NCBI RefSeq assembly: GCF_029892685.1
Contig: NZ_JARXVD010000007.1
Span: 157,390 to 221,389, forward strand
Reading direction: 5' to 3'
Origin: Mycobacterium sp. OTB74
Lineage (GTDB): Bacteria; Actinomycetota; Actinomycetes; Mycobacteriales; Mycobacteriaceae
DNA length: 64,000 bases
The notes below the pieces were generated by a model that ran no database searches, was not told the origin of the DNA, and was given only the letters and a program-made list of their open reading frames with translations. Positions 1 through 16,700 of the stretch are shown piece after piece. The number at the start of each line of letters is the position of its first letter. The first letter of the stretch is position 1. Made by a program: the position numbers and the translations under genes.

Positions 1-326
1 AAGCCGGCCTCGATGTCGTTGTCATCGGCGTGACCACCGTGCACGATGACTGCCGTCGCACCGATCTCGGCAGCGGCGTCGCAGGTGTCCTGCAAAATTT
101 TGCGGGACGGGATGCGCACCTTGTTGTTGGCCGACGCGAGATTGATCAGGTACGGCGCGTGCACGTACAGCGGAACGCCCGACGCCTTGAGAACCTCGGC
201 ATCTTCACGTGGTTTGGGCTTCTTCCAGCTCTGCGGGTTGCCGAGGAAGAACTGCACCACATCGGCACCGTCCGCCGCGGCCTCGGCCAGTGGGTCCATA
301 CCGTTGACATGCGATCCGATCAGCAC
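1..326 (-). CDS. nfo: Endonuclease IV (AP endonuclease), N-terminal part, cut by window edge
   Basis: Translating the minus strand from a GTG at 326 gives a start reading (V/M)[15 protein letters not shown], then [26 protein letters not shown] and AVIVHGGH. These are the conserved N-terminal blocks of mycobacterial endonuclease IV (End/Nfo), a zinc-dependent TIM-barrel enzyme that incises DNA at abasic sites in base-excision repair. The first His ligands (GSH, VHA, VHGG) are visible. About 108 residues are present and the rest lies beyond base 1. It follows rpoB-rpoC on the same strand, as end follows rpoC in M. tuberculosis (Rv0670). The start is chosen by family N-terminus; no strong ribosome-binding site is visible. 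Confidence 0.9.
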   Translation of the reverse strand, partial: MLIGSHVNGMDPLAEAAADGADVVQFFLGNPQSWKKPKPREDAEVLKASGVPLYVHAPYLINLASANNKVRIPSRKILQDTCDAAAEIGATAVIVHGGHADDNDIEAG

Positions 327-374
327 GTCGGCCAGTCTAATGACAGCGGCCGGGACGCCGGCCCGCCCGACAGC

Positions 375-1460
375 TCAACCCCACGTCTGTCTGACGACGT
401 GGCGCTCCACCGCTCCGGTCAACATCGCAAGGCGCTCACGCATCACCCACCAGTTGATGAGGAGCCATATCGCCACCAGCTCGTACAGCGATGCGATCAC
501 CCAGTGATACGGCGACTGCCGAGCGATGAGTGCAGCCGCGCCCACCGCCACCAGATAGCCCGCCCATACCAACCGGAACAGGTTTTCTCGTCGACTCGTG
601 TGCAGCCGGGCCTTCCAGGTATCGGGTACGACGGCTGCCGGCAACGATCCGGTACGCAGCGTGCTGTTGTATTCGGCGTACTGGTCATAGGAGTCGAAGT
701 TCCGGCGCAAGTCGCGTTCGTCGCTCAGGATCATCCATGCCATTCCCAGCAGAGCCGCACAACCCACCGCCCACCTCAGCCCGATGATTGAGGGGCCGCC
801 GTAGAACAGCGAGTCGAGGTCGGCGACCAACAACATCAACGAGGCGATGATGATCCACGTCAGCGCGCCGACGCCCAATCGCTGCGCCAGAGATTGGGCG
901 AACATTTCCTCCCGCCGGGCCGATTGCCTGTCGGGCGCAGTGCCGTCAACCGCGCGGAGCGCGCTGCGACGGTTCCGGATGGCGGCTGTCAATCGCTTGA
1001 CGCGCGAGCCTCGTAGGGCAACGAAGCCAAACCCCCACACCGCGAAGATCCCGAAGGCTGCAGTCGGAGCCCATCGGTATTCCGATTGCCAGTACATGCC
1101 GGCCATCAGGCCGAACAGCACATACGGGCCGACGAGGAGCCAGGCAAACGCGCACCAAGCCTGACTGCCGGCCAGCCGGCGCAACCACACGCCAGGGTCG
1201 GCGCCTTCTGGAAAATCACCGGTGCGCAACGCGCGCCGATAGGCCCGCAGTTGCTCAACCGAGCCGAACTTGCGGTGCAACCGGTGGTCCAGGCCGACCG
1301 TGACACCGGCACCCACCACGCATGCAGCACCGACCCACAACCCGATCCGGTCGGCGCTCTGGGGCCCGAGCATTCTGAGTACCAGAAACCCGTAGCCGAA
1401 CCAGGCCATGATGATGACCGCGACGCGCGCCAATGGCGGCGAACGGAACCAGCCCTCCAT
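375..1460 (-). CDS. Polytopic membrane protein with internal duplication
   Basis: A 361-residue protein starting at the ATG at 1460 (MEGWFRSPPLARV). A longer frame back to 1535 would overlap the rpoC terminator, so I reject it. It has about six hydrophobic segments in two clusters. Each cluster is followed or preceded by a similar soluble piece: RKFGSVEQLRAYRRALRTGDFP followed by VWLRRL in the first half, RRNFDSYDQYAEYNSTLRTG followed by TWKARL in the second. This indicates an ancient internal duplication. No enzyme or transporter motif is recognised. It sits between rpoC and end on the same strand, behind the rpoC terminator, so it probably has its own promoter. Function unknown; integral membrane location is inferred from hydrophobicity. 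Confidence 0.75.
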   Translation of the reverse strand: MEGWFRSPPLARVAVIIMAWFGYGFLVLRMLGPQSADRIGLWVGAACVVGAGVTVGLDHRLHRKFGSVEQLRAYRRALRTGDFPEGADPGVWLRRLAGSQAWCAFAWLLVGPYVLFGLMAGMYWQSEYRWAPTAAFGIFAVWGFGFVALRGSRVKRLTAAIRNRRSALRAVDGTAPDRQSARREEMFAQSLAQRLGVGALTWIIIASLMLLVADLDSLFYGGPSIIGLRWAVGCAALLGMAWMILSDERDLRRNFDSYDQYAEYNSTLRTGSLPAAVVPDTWKARLHTSRRENLFRLVWAGYLVAVGAAALIARQSPYHWVIASLYELVAIWLLINWWVMRERLAMLTGAVERHVVRQTWG

Positions 1461-1513
1461 AGCAAAGAGTGTGAAGGCACGTAGCGGCGTTCGCGCGTTT
1501 TTGCTCACAGATA

Positions 1514-1553
1514 CGAAAAAGCCCCGGCCTCCCAAAACAGGGGGCGGGGGCTT
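1514..1553 (-). terminator. rho-independent terminator of rpoBC
   Basis: On the minus strand, just after the rpoC stop, there is a GC-rich hairpin with arms AAGCCCC and GGGGCTT. It is followed by a short T run (complement of GAAAAA at 1514-1519). It lies about 12 bases past the rpoC stop codon. Confidence 0.75.
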
Positions 1554-1564
1554 CCTCGCTTCGA

Positions 1565-5554
<3,990 letters not shown>

Positions 5555-5579
5555 TTATGGCGGATGGCTTGAGCGAGAA

Positions 5580-9074
<3,495 letters not shown>

Positions 9075-9569
9075 GATGCGTCCTTCCAGCACCTCACGCG
9101 ACCCTATCGGTGCCGGTTGAACCGGTTCCCGAAAAGCCGCTCTATCTGCGTCGGTCCGGCTGACTGGATCATGCCCGGTCCAAGACCAGACTCTCCGAAT
9201 ACACGGCACGCAACTTAGAGTGCTGAGCAGAACTCAGACTAGGTCCACGGTGTCAGGTACAGGTGAGATGGGCAGGATGCAGCCAGCGCAAAGTCCAACA
9301 CTACCGTAGGACGGCGCATTCCTCAACCACGGCACGCTGCAAAGAGGGTCGCACCGGCTGACGCTGGCTGGCGCCTGTACCCACGAACAAGACCCTCGAA
9401 CACATGCTGCCCAACAGACTGGCCCGTTTGCGACCGTCAGTCAAGAGCTCACACGGTGTTTGGTGTGGACTTTTCCCTACTTTTCGCACCCAGGCCATTC
9501 GAGTTACCCAAAAGACCAAAAACGCCCGGGCCGAGCGTATCGGTCCAGGCGCAATTGGTTTGCCATAGC
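9075..9569. promoter_or_regulatory. rpoB upstream region (495 bp without a gene)
   Basis: The gap between rpoB and mkl holds no credible reading frame on either strand. It contains the mkl terminator at its far end and must carry the rpoBC promoter(s), since the terminator separates the two transcription units. I could not pick a convincing -35/-10 pair by eye. The inference is from position only. Confidence 0.5.
9515..9540 (-). terminator. rho-independent terminator of mkl
   Basis: The minus strand reads ACGC-TCGGCCCGG-GCGT followed by TTTTTGG. This is a short GC hairpin with a run of five T residues, about 30 bases after the mkl stop codon. Confidence 0.65.
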
Positions 9570-10643
9570 TCAGACTTTGTGCGGAACCTCGATGGTCGAG
9601 GTCACCTCGTCATCGCTCGGGCGTGCAACGTGAGCGGTCGGCGCATCGGTGGGGCTGCCGGCCGGGTTGTTGTTCAGGTCCTCCATGATGGCGGCCTGCG
9701 CGGCCGGCGGGAGGGTGTGCAGGATGGAACGGACGCGAGCCTGACGACGAGCGACCGCCTGGCGCACCGGCATGCCCGGGGTCACCGCGATCTGCGGCGG
9801 CACGCCTTCGACCTCCTCGACACCACCATCACCATGACCGGCATCCAGCGCCGCAGCCTCGGCCGCGGCAGTGGCCGCGTCCTTCTCCTCGGACATCCCG
9901 ATGGGGCCGATACGACGACCGTTGAGGAACTGCTTGACCGCCGGCTCCTCGCTGGTCAGCAGCACCTCACGCGGGCCGAACATGACCAGGTGCTTGCGGT
10001 AGAGCATGCCGATGTTGTCCGGCACGGTACGCACCACGTTGATGTTGTGGGTAACGATCAGGATCGTGGCGTCGATCTGCGCGTTGATGTCGATCAGCAG
10101 CTGCGACAGGTAGGCGGTACGCACCGGGTCCAGACCCGAGTCCGGCTCGTCGACCAGGATGATCTGCGGGTCGAGCACCAGGGCGCGGGCCAGACCGGCA
10201 CGCTTGCGCATACCACCGGAAATCTCACCGGGGAACTTGTGCCCGTCATTGGGCATACCCACGATGTCGAGCTTCTCCATCACGATCTTGCGGATGTCGC
10301 TCTCGGACTTCTTGGTGTGCTCGCGCAGCGGGAAGGCCGTGTTGTCGTAGATGTTCATCGAGCCGAACAGCGCGCCGTCCTGGAACAGCACACCGAACAG
10401 GGTGCGGATCTCGTAGAGCTCCTTGGCCGAGCACTCGATGATGTTGGTGCCGTCAATGACGATGGAACCGCGCTCGGGACGCAGCAGGCCGATCAGCGAC
10501 TTCAGGAACACCGACTTACCGGTACCGGACGGGCCCAGCATGACGCTGACCTCGCCGGCCGGGATAGTCAACGTGACGTCTTCCCAGATCTTCGACGACC
10601 CGAACGACTTGCTCAGTCCCGTCACGTCGATTTGGACGCCCAT
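9570..10643 (-). CDS. mkl: Mce-system ATPase Mkl/MceG (ABC ATP-binding protein)
   Basis: A 357-residue ABC ATPase starting at the ATG at 10643 (MGVQIDVTGLSKSFGSS), preceded by GAAAGG six bases upstream. It has Walker A GPSGTGKS (37-44), signature ISGGMRKR (141-148) and Walker B IILVDEPDSGLDP (161-173). The long alanine/acidic C-terminal extension after residue 250 is typical of MceG, the shared ATPase that energises Mce transporters. Those import cholesterol, fatty acids and other lipids across the mycobacterial envelope. The conserved phrase GRRIGPIGMSEEKD also marks Rv0655 orthologues. It lies between rplJL and rpoBC as in M. tuberculosis and has its own terminator. The permease and Mce genes are not in this window. 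Confidence 0.95.
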   Translation of the reverse strand: MGVQIDVTGLSKSFGSSKIWEDVTLTIPAGEVSVMLGPSGTGKSVFLKSLIGLLRPERGSIVIDGTNIIECSAKELYEIRTLFGVLFQDGALFGSMNIYDNTAFPLREHTKKSESDIRKIVMEKLDIVGMPNDGHKFPGEISGGMRKRAGLARALVLDPQIILVDEPDSGLDPVRTAYLSQLLIDINAQIDATILIVTHNINVVRTVPDNIGMLYRKHLVMFGPREVLLTSEEPAVKQFLNGRRIGPIGMSEEKDAATAAAEAAALDAGHGDGGVEEVEGVPPQIAVTPGMPVRQAVARRQARVRSILHTLPPAAQAAIMEDLNNNPAGSPTDAPTAHVARPSDDEVTSTIEVPHKV

Positions 10644-10825
10644 ATGCACTACCTTTCGCCAGCGCTCGCGCGCCATCTACTGCCCTACCTGTGGCTTGAG
10701 TCACTGTAGCGCATCTGCTGCGTCCCGATGCACATTGTTCCCACTATGCGAACGAACGGTGACCAAGCGGCTACGCAGCCCCGAAAAGTGCAGCTCAGGA
10801 GCTGTTGAGATAGCCCGAAAACGGC

Positions 10826-10861
10826 AAATCCCCCATTGTCCGAGTGGACTCCGGGGGACTT
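10826..10861 (-). terminator. Terminator of the rplJ-rplL operon
   Basis: The minus strand reads AAGTCCCCC, an inner GTCC-ACTC-GGAC hairpin, then GGGGGATTT. The result is a two-part stem with A/T ends, 20-55 bases after the rplL stop. Confidence 0.75.
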
Positions 10862-10880
10862 GCGTGCAGTTCTGCAGAAC

Positions 10881-11267
10881 TTACTTGACGGTGACCGATG
10901 CGCCGGCAGCCTCGAGCTTGGCCTTGGCGTCCTCGGCGGCCTCCTTGTTGACCTTCTCCAGCACCGGCTTCGGGGCGCCGTCGACCAGGTCCTTGGCTTC
11001 CTTCAGACCCAGGCCGGAAACGATCTCGCGGACGACCTTGATGACGCCGATCTTCTTGTCGCCGGCACCCTCGAGGATGACGTCGAACTCGGACTGCTCT
11101 TCAGCAGCCTCGGCGGGAGCAGCAGCGCCACCAGCGGCGGCAACGGCGACCGGAGCAGCAGCAGTGACGTCGAAGGTCTCCTCGAACTGCTTCACGAACT
11201 CCGAGAGCTCCAGCAGGGTCATTTCCTTGAACGCGTCGAGCAATTCTTCGGTGGACAGCTTGGCCAT
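10881..11267 (-). CDS. rplL: 50S ribosomal protein L7/L12
   Basis: A 128-residue L7/L12. The N-terminal dimerisation helix region ([20 protein letters not shown]) is followed by an Ala/Pro-rich hinge ([15 protein letters not shown]). The C-terminal factor-binding domain carries [21 protein letters not shown] and the DGAPKPVLE block. L7/L12 forms the flexible stalk that recruits translational GTPases. It lies 62 bases after rplJ in the same operon and is followed by a strong hairpin terminator. Normal length and composition. Confidence 0.98.
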   Translation of the reverse strand: MAKLSTEELLDAFKEMTLLELSEFVKQFEETFDVTAAAPVAVAAAGGAAAPAEAAEEQSEFDVILEGAGDKKIGVIKVVREIVSGLGLKEAKDLVDGAPKPVLEKVNKEAAEDAKAKLEAAGASVTVK

Positions 11268-11329
11268 GTGAATGGTCCTTCCTTATTTCTTGGTTTGTTT
11301 GGTCTTGTTTGGTGTTTGAAGCCGGCGGC

Positions 11330-11851
11330 TCAGTTTTCTGAGGCCTTCTTTTCCTGCAGAGCAGCTGCCAGGCGAGCGACCTGGGACGCGGGCGCAACGA
11401 ACAGCGCCGCGGCCTGAGACTGCTTCGCCTTCAGTGCGCCGGCCAGCTTGGACAGCAGCACCTCGCGCGACTCGAGGTCGGCGATCTTCTCGACCTGCGC
11501 CACGGACAGCGCGGCGCCGTCCATGTAGCCGCCCTTGATCACGAGCTGCTTGTGATCCTTCGCGAACTTCTTGATTGCCTTCGCGGCATCGACCGGCTCG
11601 CCGGTGATGAACGCGATAGCGGTCGGACCTGCGAACAGGTCGTCGAGGCCTTCGATCCCAGCCTCCGAGGCGGCGCGCTTGACCAGGGTGTTCTTGGCGA
11701 CCGTGTAGGTCGTCGAAGCACCAAGGGAGCGACGCAGCTCGGCGAGATTGGCAACCGTCAGACCGCGGTATTCGGTCACGACGGTGGCCGTCGAGGCCCT
11801 GAACTGTTCGGCAATGTCAGCGACCGCAGTGGCTTTGTCAGCCTTGGCCAT
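11330..11851 (-). CDS. rplJ: 50S ribosomal protein L10
   Basis: A 173-residue L10 starting at the ATG at 11851 ([17 protein letters not shown]), with a perfect AGGAGG about five bases upstream. The frame stays open far upstream of this, but that extension has no conserved sequence and I exclude it. The RNA-binding N-domain contains [19 protein letters not shown] and the C-terminal helix that anchors L7/L12 dimers is present ([17 protein letters not shown]). First gene of rplJ-rplL. In many bacteria L10 binds its own leader to regulate the operon, and a hairpin is visible in the leader here. Confidence 0.97.
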   Translation of the reverse strand: MAKADKATAVADIAEQFRASTATVVTEYRGLTVANLAELRRSLGASTTYTVAKNTLVKRAASEAGIEGLDDLFAGPTAIAFITGEPVDAAKAIKKFAKDHKQLVIKGGYMDGAALSVAQVEKIADLESREVLLSKLAGALKAKQSQAAALFVAPASQVARLAAALQEKKASEN

Positions 11852-12149
11852 GCATGCCTCCTTGTGGTGTGTTCGTTTGCCCACTGGAGACTGCCGGGGA
11901 TTCGGTTCGGAATCCGACCCGGAAACGACAAGCGCCCCGACGCAGACAGGCCGGGGCGCGCAGAAATACGGAGCTGGTCCGCAATACGTAACCTCGTCCT
12001 CCTGCGTGGGCCGCCGGGCATCTGATGAACCGCTTGCGCGAAGAACAACAGATGTTTCCGGACCTTCAACCGATTGCTCGGTGACCGACGGTCTTCGGTG
12101 GAACTGGACCAGAGTAGCCGATGCGGCGCCGATCAGCCAAAACGGCGAT
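11852..12149 (-). promoter_or_regulatory. rplJ-rplL promoter and leader with a strong hairpin
   Basis: A 298-base gene-free stretch upstream of rplJ. It contains a perfect 8-bp stem, GCGCCCCG (11932-11939) paired with CGGGGCGC (11952-11959), loop 12 bases, about 80 bases before the rplJ start. Position and strength suit a leader structure for L10 autoregulation as known in other bacteria. That role is inference; the hairpin itself is seen. Confidence 0.45.
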
Positions 12150-13079
12150 TCAGGCGAGGGCAGATCCGGACCGGAACAAGGCGGCAGCGCCGACCAGTCC
12201 GGCGTCGCCGCCAAGCTGAGCGGGCTCCACGCGCAATTCGCGGATGAAGCTCAGACCAGCGTAGTGGGCCAGCCGCTCTCGCAGCGGGGTGAACAACGCC
12301 GGGCCGGCCTTGGCCACCCCGCCACCGATGACCACAAGGTCCAGGTCGCACACCGCGGCCGCCGACGCGATCGCCATCGCGAGGGCCTCGGCACCACGCC
12401 CGAATGCCTGCAAGGCCACCGCGTCACCGCATCCAGCAGCCTCGGCCAGCGCCTTGGCATCAGCGTCCGGTGGCGCGTCCCATCCGTGTTCGTGTGCCCA
12501 CCGCGCGAGATGTGGCCCGGAGGCCACGGTCTCGACGCAGCCGTGACCGCCGCAGGTGCACAAGTGGCCGTCGGGTTCGACGACGATGTGGCCGACGTGC
12601 CCGGCATTCCCGGTGCGGCCGTCATACGGGACGCCATCGAGCACCAAGCCGCCGCCGATACCGGTGGACACCACCATCCCGAGCATGAACTGGGCCCCAC
12701 GCCCGGCGCCGAGCCATGACTCCCCCATCGCCAGGCACAGCACGTCGCCGCCCAGCCGGACCGGCAGCCCGGTGCGCTCGGCTACCCGCTGGACGATCGG
12801 AAACCGTTGCCAGGCGGTGATGTTGATCGGGCTGACGGTGCCGGCCACCACGTCGACCGGTCCGGCCGAGCCGATCCCCACCCCGTCGGGTGGTCCACCT
12901 GGCCCGCCTGGGGCGTCGCACACCTCGCCGATCAACGCGTCGACCGTCGACCAGATCGCTTCGGGGTCAACGTGCGGAGTCGGCTGCTGGGCACGACGCA
13001 CAATGGTGCCGTCGGCATCGACCAACGCCGCAGCGATCTTGGTCCCGCCGATATCGAGAGCCATTGTCAATTCAGACAT
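12150..13079 (-). CDS. ROK-family sugar kinase
   Basis: A 309-residue protein starting at the ATG at 13079 ([14 protein letters not shown]), with AAGG upstream. It has the ROK phosphate loop DIGGTK (9-14) and the ROK zinc/signature block ending [10 protein letters not shown] (174-183). His161 and His164 precede that block. The usual GNDAN catalytic loop is changed to [11 protein letters not shown] (about 110-120): the catalytic Asp is kept but the following Asn is lost. ROK kinases phosphorylate glucose, mannose or amino sugars. It is the orthologue by position and sequence type of Rv0650. It is third in a same-strand set with the FabD2-type gene and the alpha-mannosidase, suggesting it phosphorylates a hexose released by that glycosidase (inference). 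Confidence 0.88.
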   Translation of the reverse strand: MSELTMALDIGGTKIAAALVDADGTIVRRAQQPTPHVDPEAIWSTVDALIGEVCDAPGGPGGPPDGVGIGSAGPVDVVAGTVSPINITAWQRFPIVQRVAERTGLPVRLGGDVLCLAMGESWLGAGRGAQFMLGMVVSTGIGGGLVLDGVPYDGRTGNAGHVGHIVVEPDGHLCTCGGHGCVETVASGPHLARWAHEHGWDAPPDADAKALAEAAGCGDAVALQAFGRGAEALAMAIASAAAVCDLDLVVIGGGVAKAGPALFTPLRERLAHYAGLSFIRELRVEPAQLGGDAGLVGAAALFRSGSALA

Positions 13080-13096
13080 TTCGATACCTTGGGTGG

Positions 13097-13714
13097 TCAA
13101 TGGCGGTGTACGTGGTCGGGTTGGCGCGGGTCTCCCGGGTGTTCGTAACCCGGCTCCAGATGCACCAGATCGGCGCGTCTGGCATCCAGCCACCTGCGGA
13201 AGGCTTGGCGACGGGCCGAGCCCAGTAGTTCCGCGGCGATCTCCGACCACACCGCACCCAGTGTCGGCGGGACCGTCGGCGCGACCAGCCAGCCGTCCGG
13301 CCCGGGCACCGGACGAGCGAAGCGCATCGGGTTGCGCTGGTGGTATTCGACGATGGCGTCGTCACCGACCTGAACGGCGTCGGTGACTCTGACGAACAGC
13401 GCTCGAGCCAGCGGCTGCTCGAGCGCTGCGGCGGCGACGCTGCCGATCTCCAACCGCGCAGCCATGTCCGGCAGCAGTTCGGTTTCGTCCGGTGCATCAC
13501 CCGCGGCTACTCCCAAGGCCTCCGATTCGTGTTGCACCACAACATCGGTCACCACCAGCTGAGTCAGCCAGCGCCGCAATTGCCGCCCCTCACTGGTGCC
13601 AATCCTGGGCAATGCGTCCGCCAATCCGCTTGACCGCAAACGGGATTCACGCTCATCGATCGCACTGACCCGCACCGGCCGGCCACCGACGGTGGCTGCG
13701 AGCGGCGTGCTCAT
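13097..13714 (-). CDS. Conserved mycobacterial protein (position of FabD2)
   Basis: A 205-residue protein starting with ATG at 13714, overlapping the mannosidase stop by four bases (ATGA), so the two are translationally coupled. It corresponds in position to Rv0649, often labelled FabD2, a malonyl-CoA:ACP transacylase. However, no GHSxG active-site motif or acyltransferase block is visible, so that function is not supported. What is seen is an all-helical soluble protein. It has an N-terminal phrase GRPVRVSAIDERESRLRSS, then TSEGRQLRRWLTQLVVTDVV and NPMRFARPVPG. That layout recalls the N-domain of SurA/parvulin-like chaperones only loosely. Function unknown. Confidence 0.75.
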   Translation of the reverse strand: MSTPLAATVGGRPVRVSAIDERESRLRSSGLADALPRIGTSEGRQLRRWLTQLVVTDVVVQHESEALGVAAGDAPDETELLPDMAARLEIGSVAAAALEQPLARALFVRVTDAVQVGDDAIVEYHQRNPMRFARPVPGPDGWLVAPTVPPTLGAVWSEIAAELLGSARRQAFRRWLDARRADLVHLEPGYEHPGDPRQPDHVHRH

Positions 13715-16700
13715 CGGACGGTCACCGATACAGCCTGGGTATAGATCAGGCTGCCGGCGCCCGCGATCCGGATCAACGCCCACCACCGACCCGGTGCCGT
13801 CCACGGCGGTGGCGCCACATCGAAGTCCAGCGCCACAGTGCCGCGGGCCGGAAGCTCGGCGCCAATGACTCTGGGCCCCAACCATTCCCACGTACCCCAT
13901 GGACTCAACAGGTGCGCTTCGATGCTCAGATCAGCCCCGGCCTCGGTGCCGACGGTGACGCTGAGGAAGGCACTGTCCCCCGCCGCGACCTCGACGGGTT
14001 CCGGCTCGGCAACCAGCTTGAGCAGTTGAGCAGTGCCAGGCGCAGGGTCACCCACGGTCACCACGCAGACGTCCTCGACCATCTGCCGCCACGAGGCCGG
14101 AACCTGACCGTGTCGCGCCCCGCCCGTGATGGCCAGTTCACCGCGCACCGGATACCGGCCCGCCGGTGTCCCGGCCGGAATCTCCAGCTGAACCTCGGTC
14201 TCCAAGTAGCTGCCCGGCGGCAACATGAAGGGCAGTTCGTCGGGGACGACCGACCAGCCGTCCGGGCCGAGCACCCTGATCCGGCCGTTCAGGGCGAGGT
14301 CAGTGCAGTCGCTGGCCGCGGTGAGTCGAAGCTTGATCTGTGACCCCGCCTCACCGACCAGATTCTGTGGATGCAGGTAGGCCACCGCAGGCAGCCCGCC
14401 GAGCGGCGCGGGCCCCCGGTTGTGCAGCCAATACCTGGCGTAGACCGGTTGTGCCACTTCGGCATCGGGCGCCAGCGTGGTGTGGTCGCCGTTGAGCACG
14501 TGCGGTAGGTCGAGCCGGGCCCGCACCGTCGCGATCTCGTAACCGTGCAGCGTCAGACCGTCGTCGGTGGCCGACGGGCGCTCCAGCAGGTCCAGTCGTT
14601 CGGGCTCGTCCAGGTGGCGAATACCCGACGTGATGCGGACATCTGTCGGCCTGCCCGAGGTCTGCACCAGCCGCAAGGTGATCCCCGCCCGCGGGTCTAC
14701 CGGGGCGCGGCTGCCCGCGGCGATCGGGTTGCCGGTCGCTTTCAACGCACCGAGGCTCACCTCGGTCGCCGGTTCGACACCCAAAAGCGAGCCGATGCAG
14801 GGCAGTCCGCCGGCCACCGCCGGATGGTCGGTGTGCACCCCGATCAGCGGATGGCCGAACTCTGCACTGCGGCCGGGCATGGATGACGCCCGCCAGTCCC
14901 CGTCGCCGGCTGCGACGGCGTAGTCGAAGGTGTGGGTCCAGTGCTGCAGCTGGAAATTCGACCCGTCCGGCGCGGTCCGACGAGGCGGGTCGATCCAGGT
15001 GCCCGACGGCCATCCGGTGCATGACCGCATGAGCGAGGTATGCAGCACACCGTCGGGCTCGACTGCGAAACCCGGTATGCCACTATTGAATACGGCGACG
15101 GTACGGGATTCGAACGGACCCACCTCAGCGGGCGCATCCTGCACTACGGCGATCCGCGCGTCGGCAAGATCGTCGATCAGATCGGCAACCGCCTCGAGCC
15201 CGGCCACGATCAACACCGGCAGAGCGCGCACCGCACGCAGGTCGGCACCGGGCACCCAACGCTGGATCAGATCGGCGTCGGCAGGTACCCACACCCGGGC
15301 CTGCCCGGCTTCCAATTGACGCAGCACATCAGCCCGGTAGGCACGGCCTGCGGCATCCAATACTGCTGCAGTGAAAGGGTTCTCATCAGGTCCACCGAGC
15401 GCGATGCGCGCGTCGGGCAAGTTCGAGTCGACGGCAAGGTCGCCGTACCGTGGGTGGTCTGCGGTACTGCTGGTGGCGGTGACTCCGGCCCGGACCAGCG
15501 CGACCATCAGATCACGAGTGCTCGCGCTCCCATCGGGTGCCACCACTTCGGCAACCGAGATGGCGCGCACCCCCTCGCCGTGTGCGTCACGCACGTGCAC
15601 CTGCACCGCCGACGACAGCCCGAACCACCCGTAGGCCGGGTTGTCCAGGGTGTACGGATGATGGGCGGTATCGACGGCGGTGTGTGAATGGCCTTGGTGC
15701 AGAAGCCCGAATCCCCTGCCGATCACCGCGTCGCCGACCTCACTGATCGGCATGGCGCCCGGGATCGGGCAGGGCCAGCGCAACCGTAGTAGATGGTCAG
15801 AACCGGTGAATTCGTCGACGACGGTGCGGCAGTCCACGCGGTCGACGCCGTGCCACAACGTGATGGTCTGGGTGTAGCTCAGTACCTCGCCGATACGCCC
15901 AGTAACTACGATGCGTTCACCGAGCGCACTGCGGTATGCATGCACCGATTGGGCGGGCTGGTCGGCTGAGCCCACCACCGGCCCCTTGGGCAGCAGGTGC
16001 CACGGCCCCTCGTTCTCGGTGGGGTGCGCTGAATACTCGTCATAGACGGCTAGTTCGTTGCCCACCTGTCCCTCGACGATCAGCTCGACACCGCCTCGGC
16101 GCAGCGAAGACACTGCGCCTCCACGAGCCGGGTCGACGGTGCAGCAGTGGGTTTCGGTGGCAATCACGTTGCCCGGCACTGGCCGCCAGGTGTCGGCGAC
16201 TGCCTCACCGTCAATTCGGTAGGCCCGCCAACCCAGCGGCGGTACGTCCTGTGCCAGCCAGCTGACGGTGCGACCACCGTGCTCGCTGAGCACCGGGACC
16301 GGAGTCCCGCCGGAATCGTGCACTGCACCCTGCAATGGCTGGTCCAGGTACACGGTGACCACATCGGTCCGGTTGTGCGCCAAGGGATTCCACACCACCA
16401 CGTCGCCGTCCACCGCCCGCGACAACAGCGCAAGTGCATTGTCTCGCGCGGTGCGCCCGAGTTCCCAGGCCTCCCGCCACCCGGTCAGCAGATCCAGGTA
16501 GACCTGGTCGGATTCGGATCCGGTGATGGCGTCGTGGTGGGCACCGTAAGCCAGCTGCACCCAGGCCTTGGCCAAGGTGGCCTGCGGATACGTTGCGCCG
16601 GTGAGCAATCCGGCGAACACGGCGAATCGCTCAGCTTCCAGCACCGCGTTTTCCGCCGCGCGGTTGGCTTGCTTGGTGTCGATGTACGACACGTCCTTGC

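Noticed and set aside
11330..12214. Long N-terminal extension of rplJ (294 residues)
   Set aside because: The first 121 residues are not conserved, and a perfect AGGAGG lies before the internal ATG at 11851.
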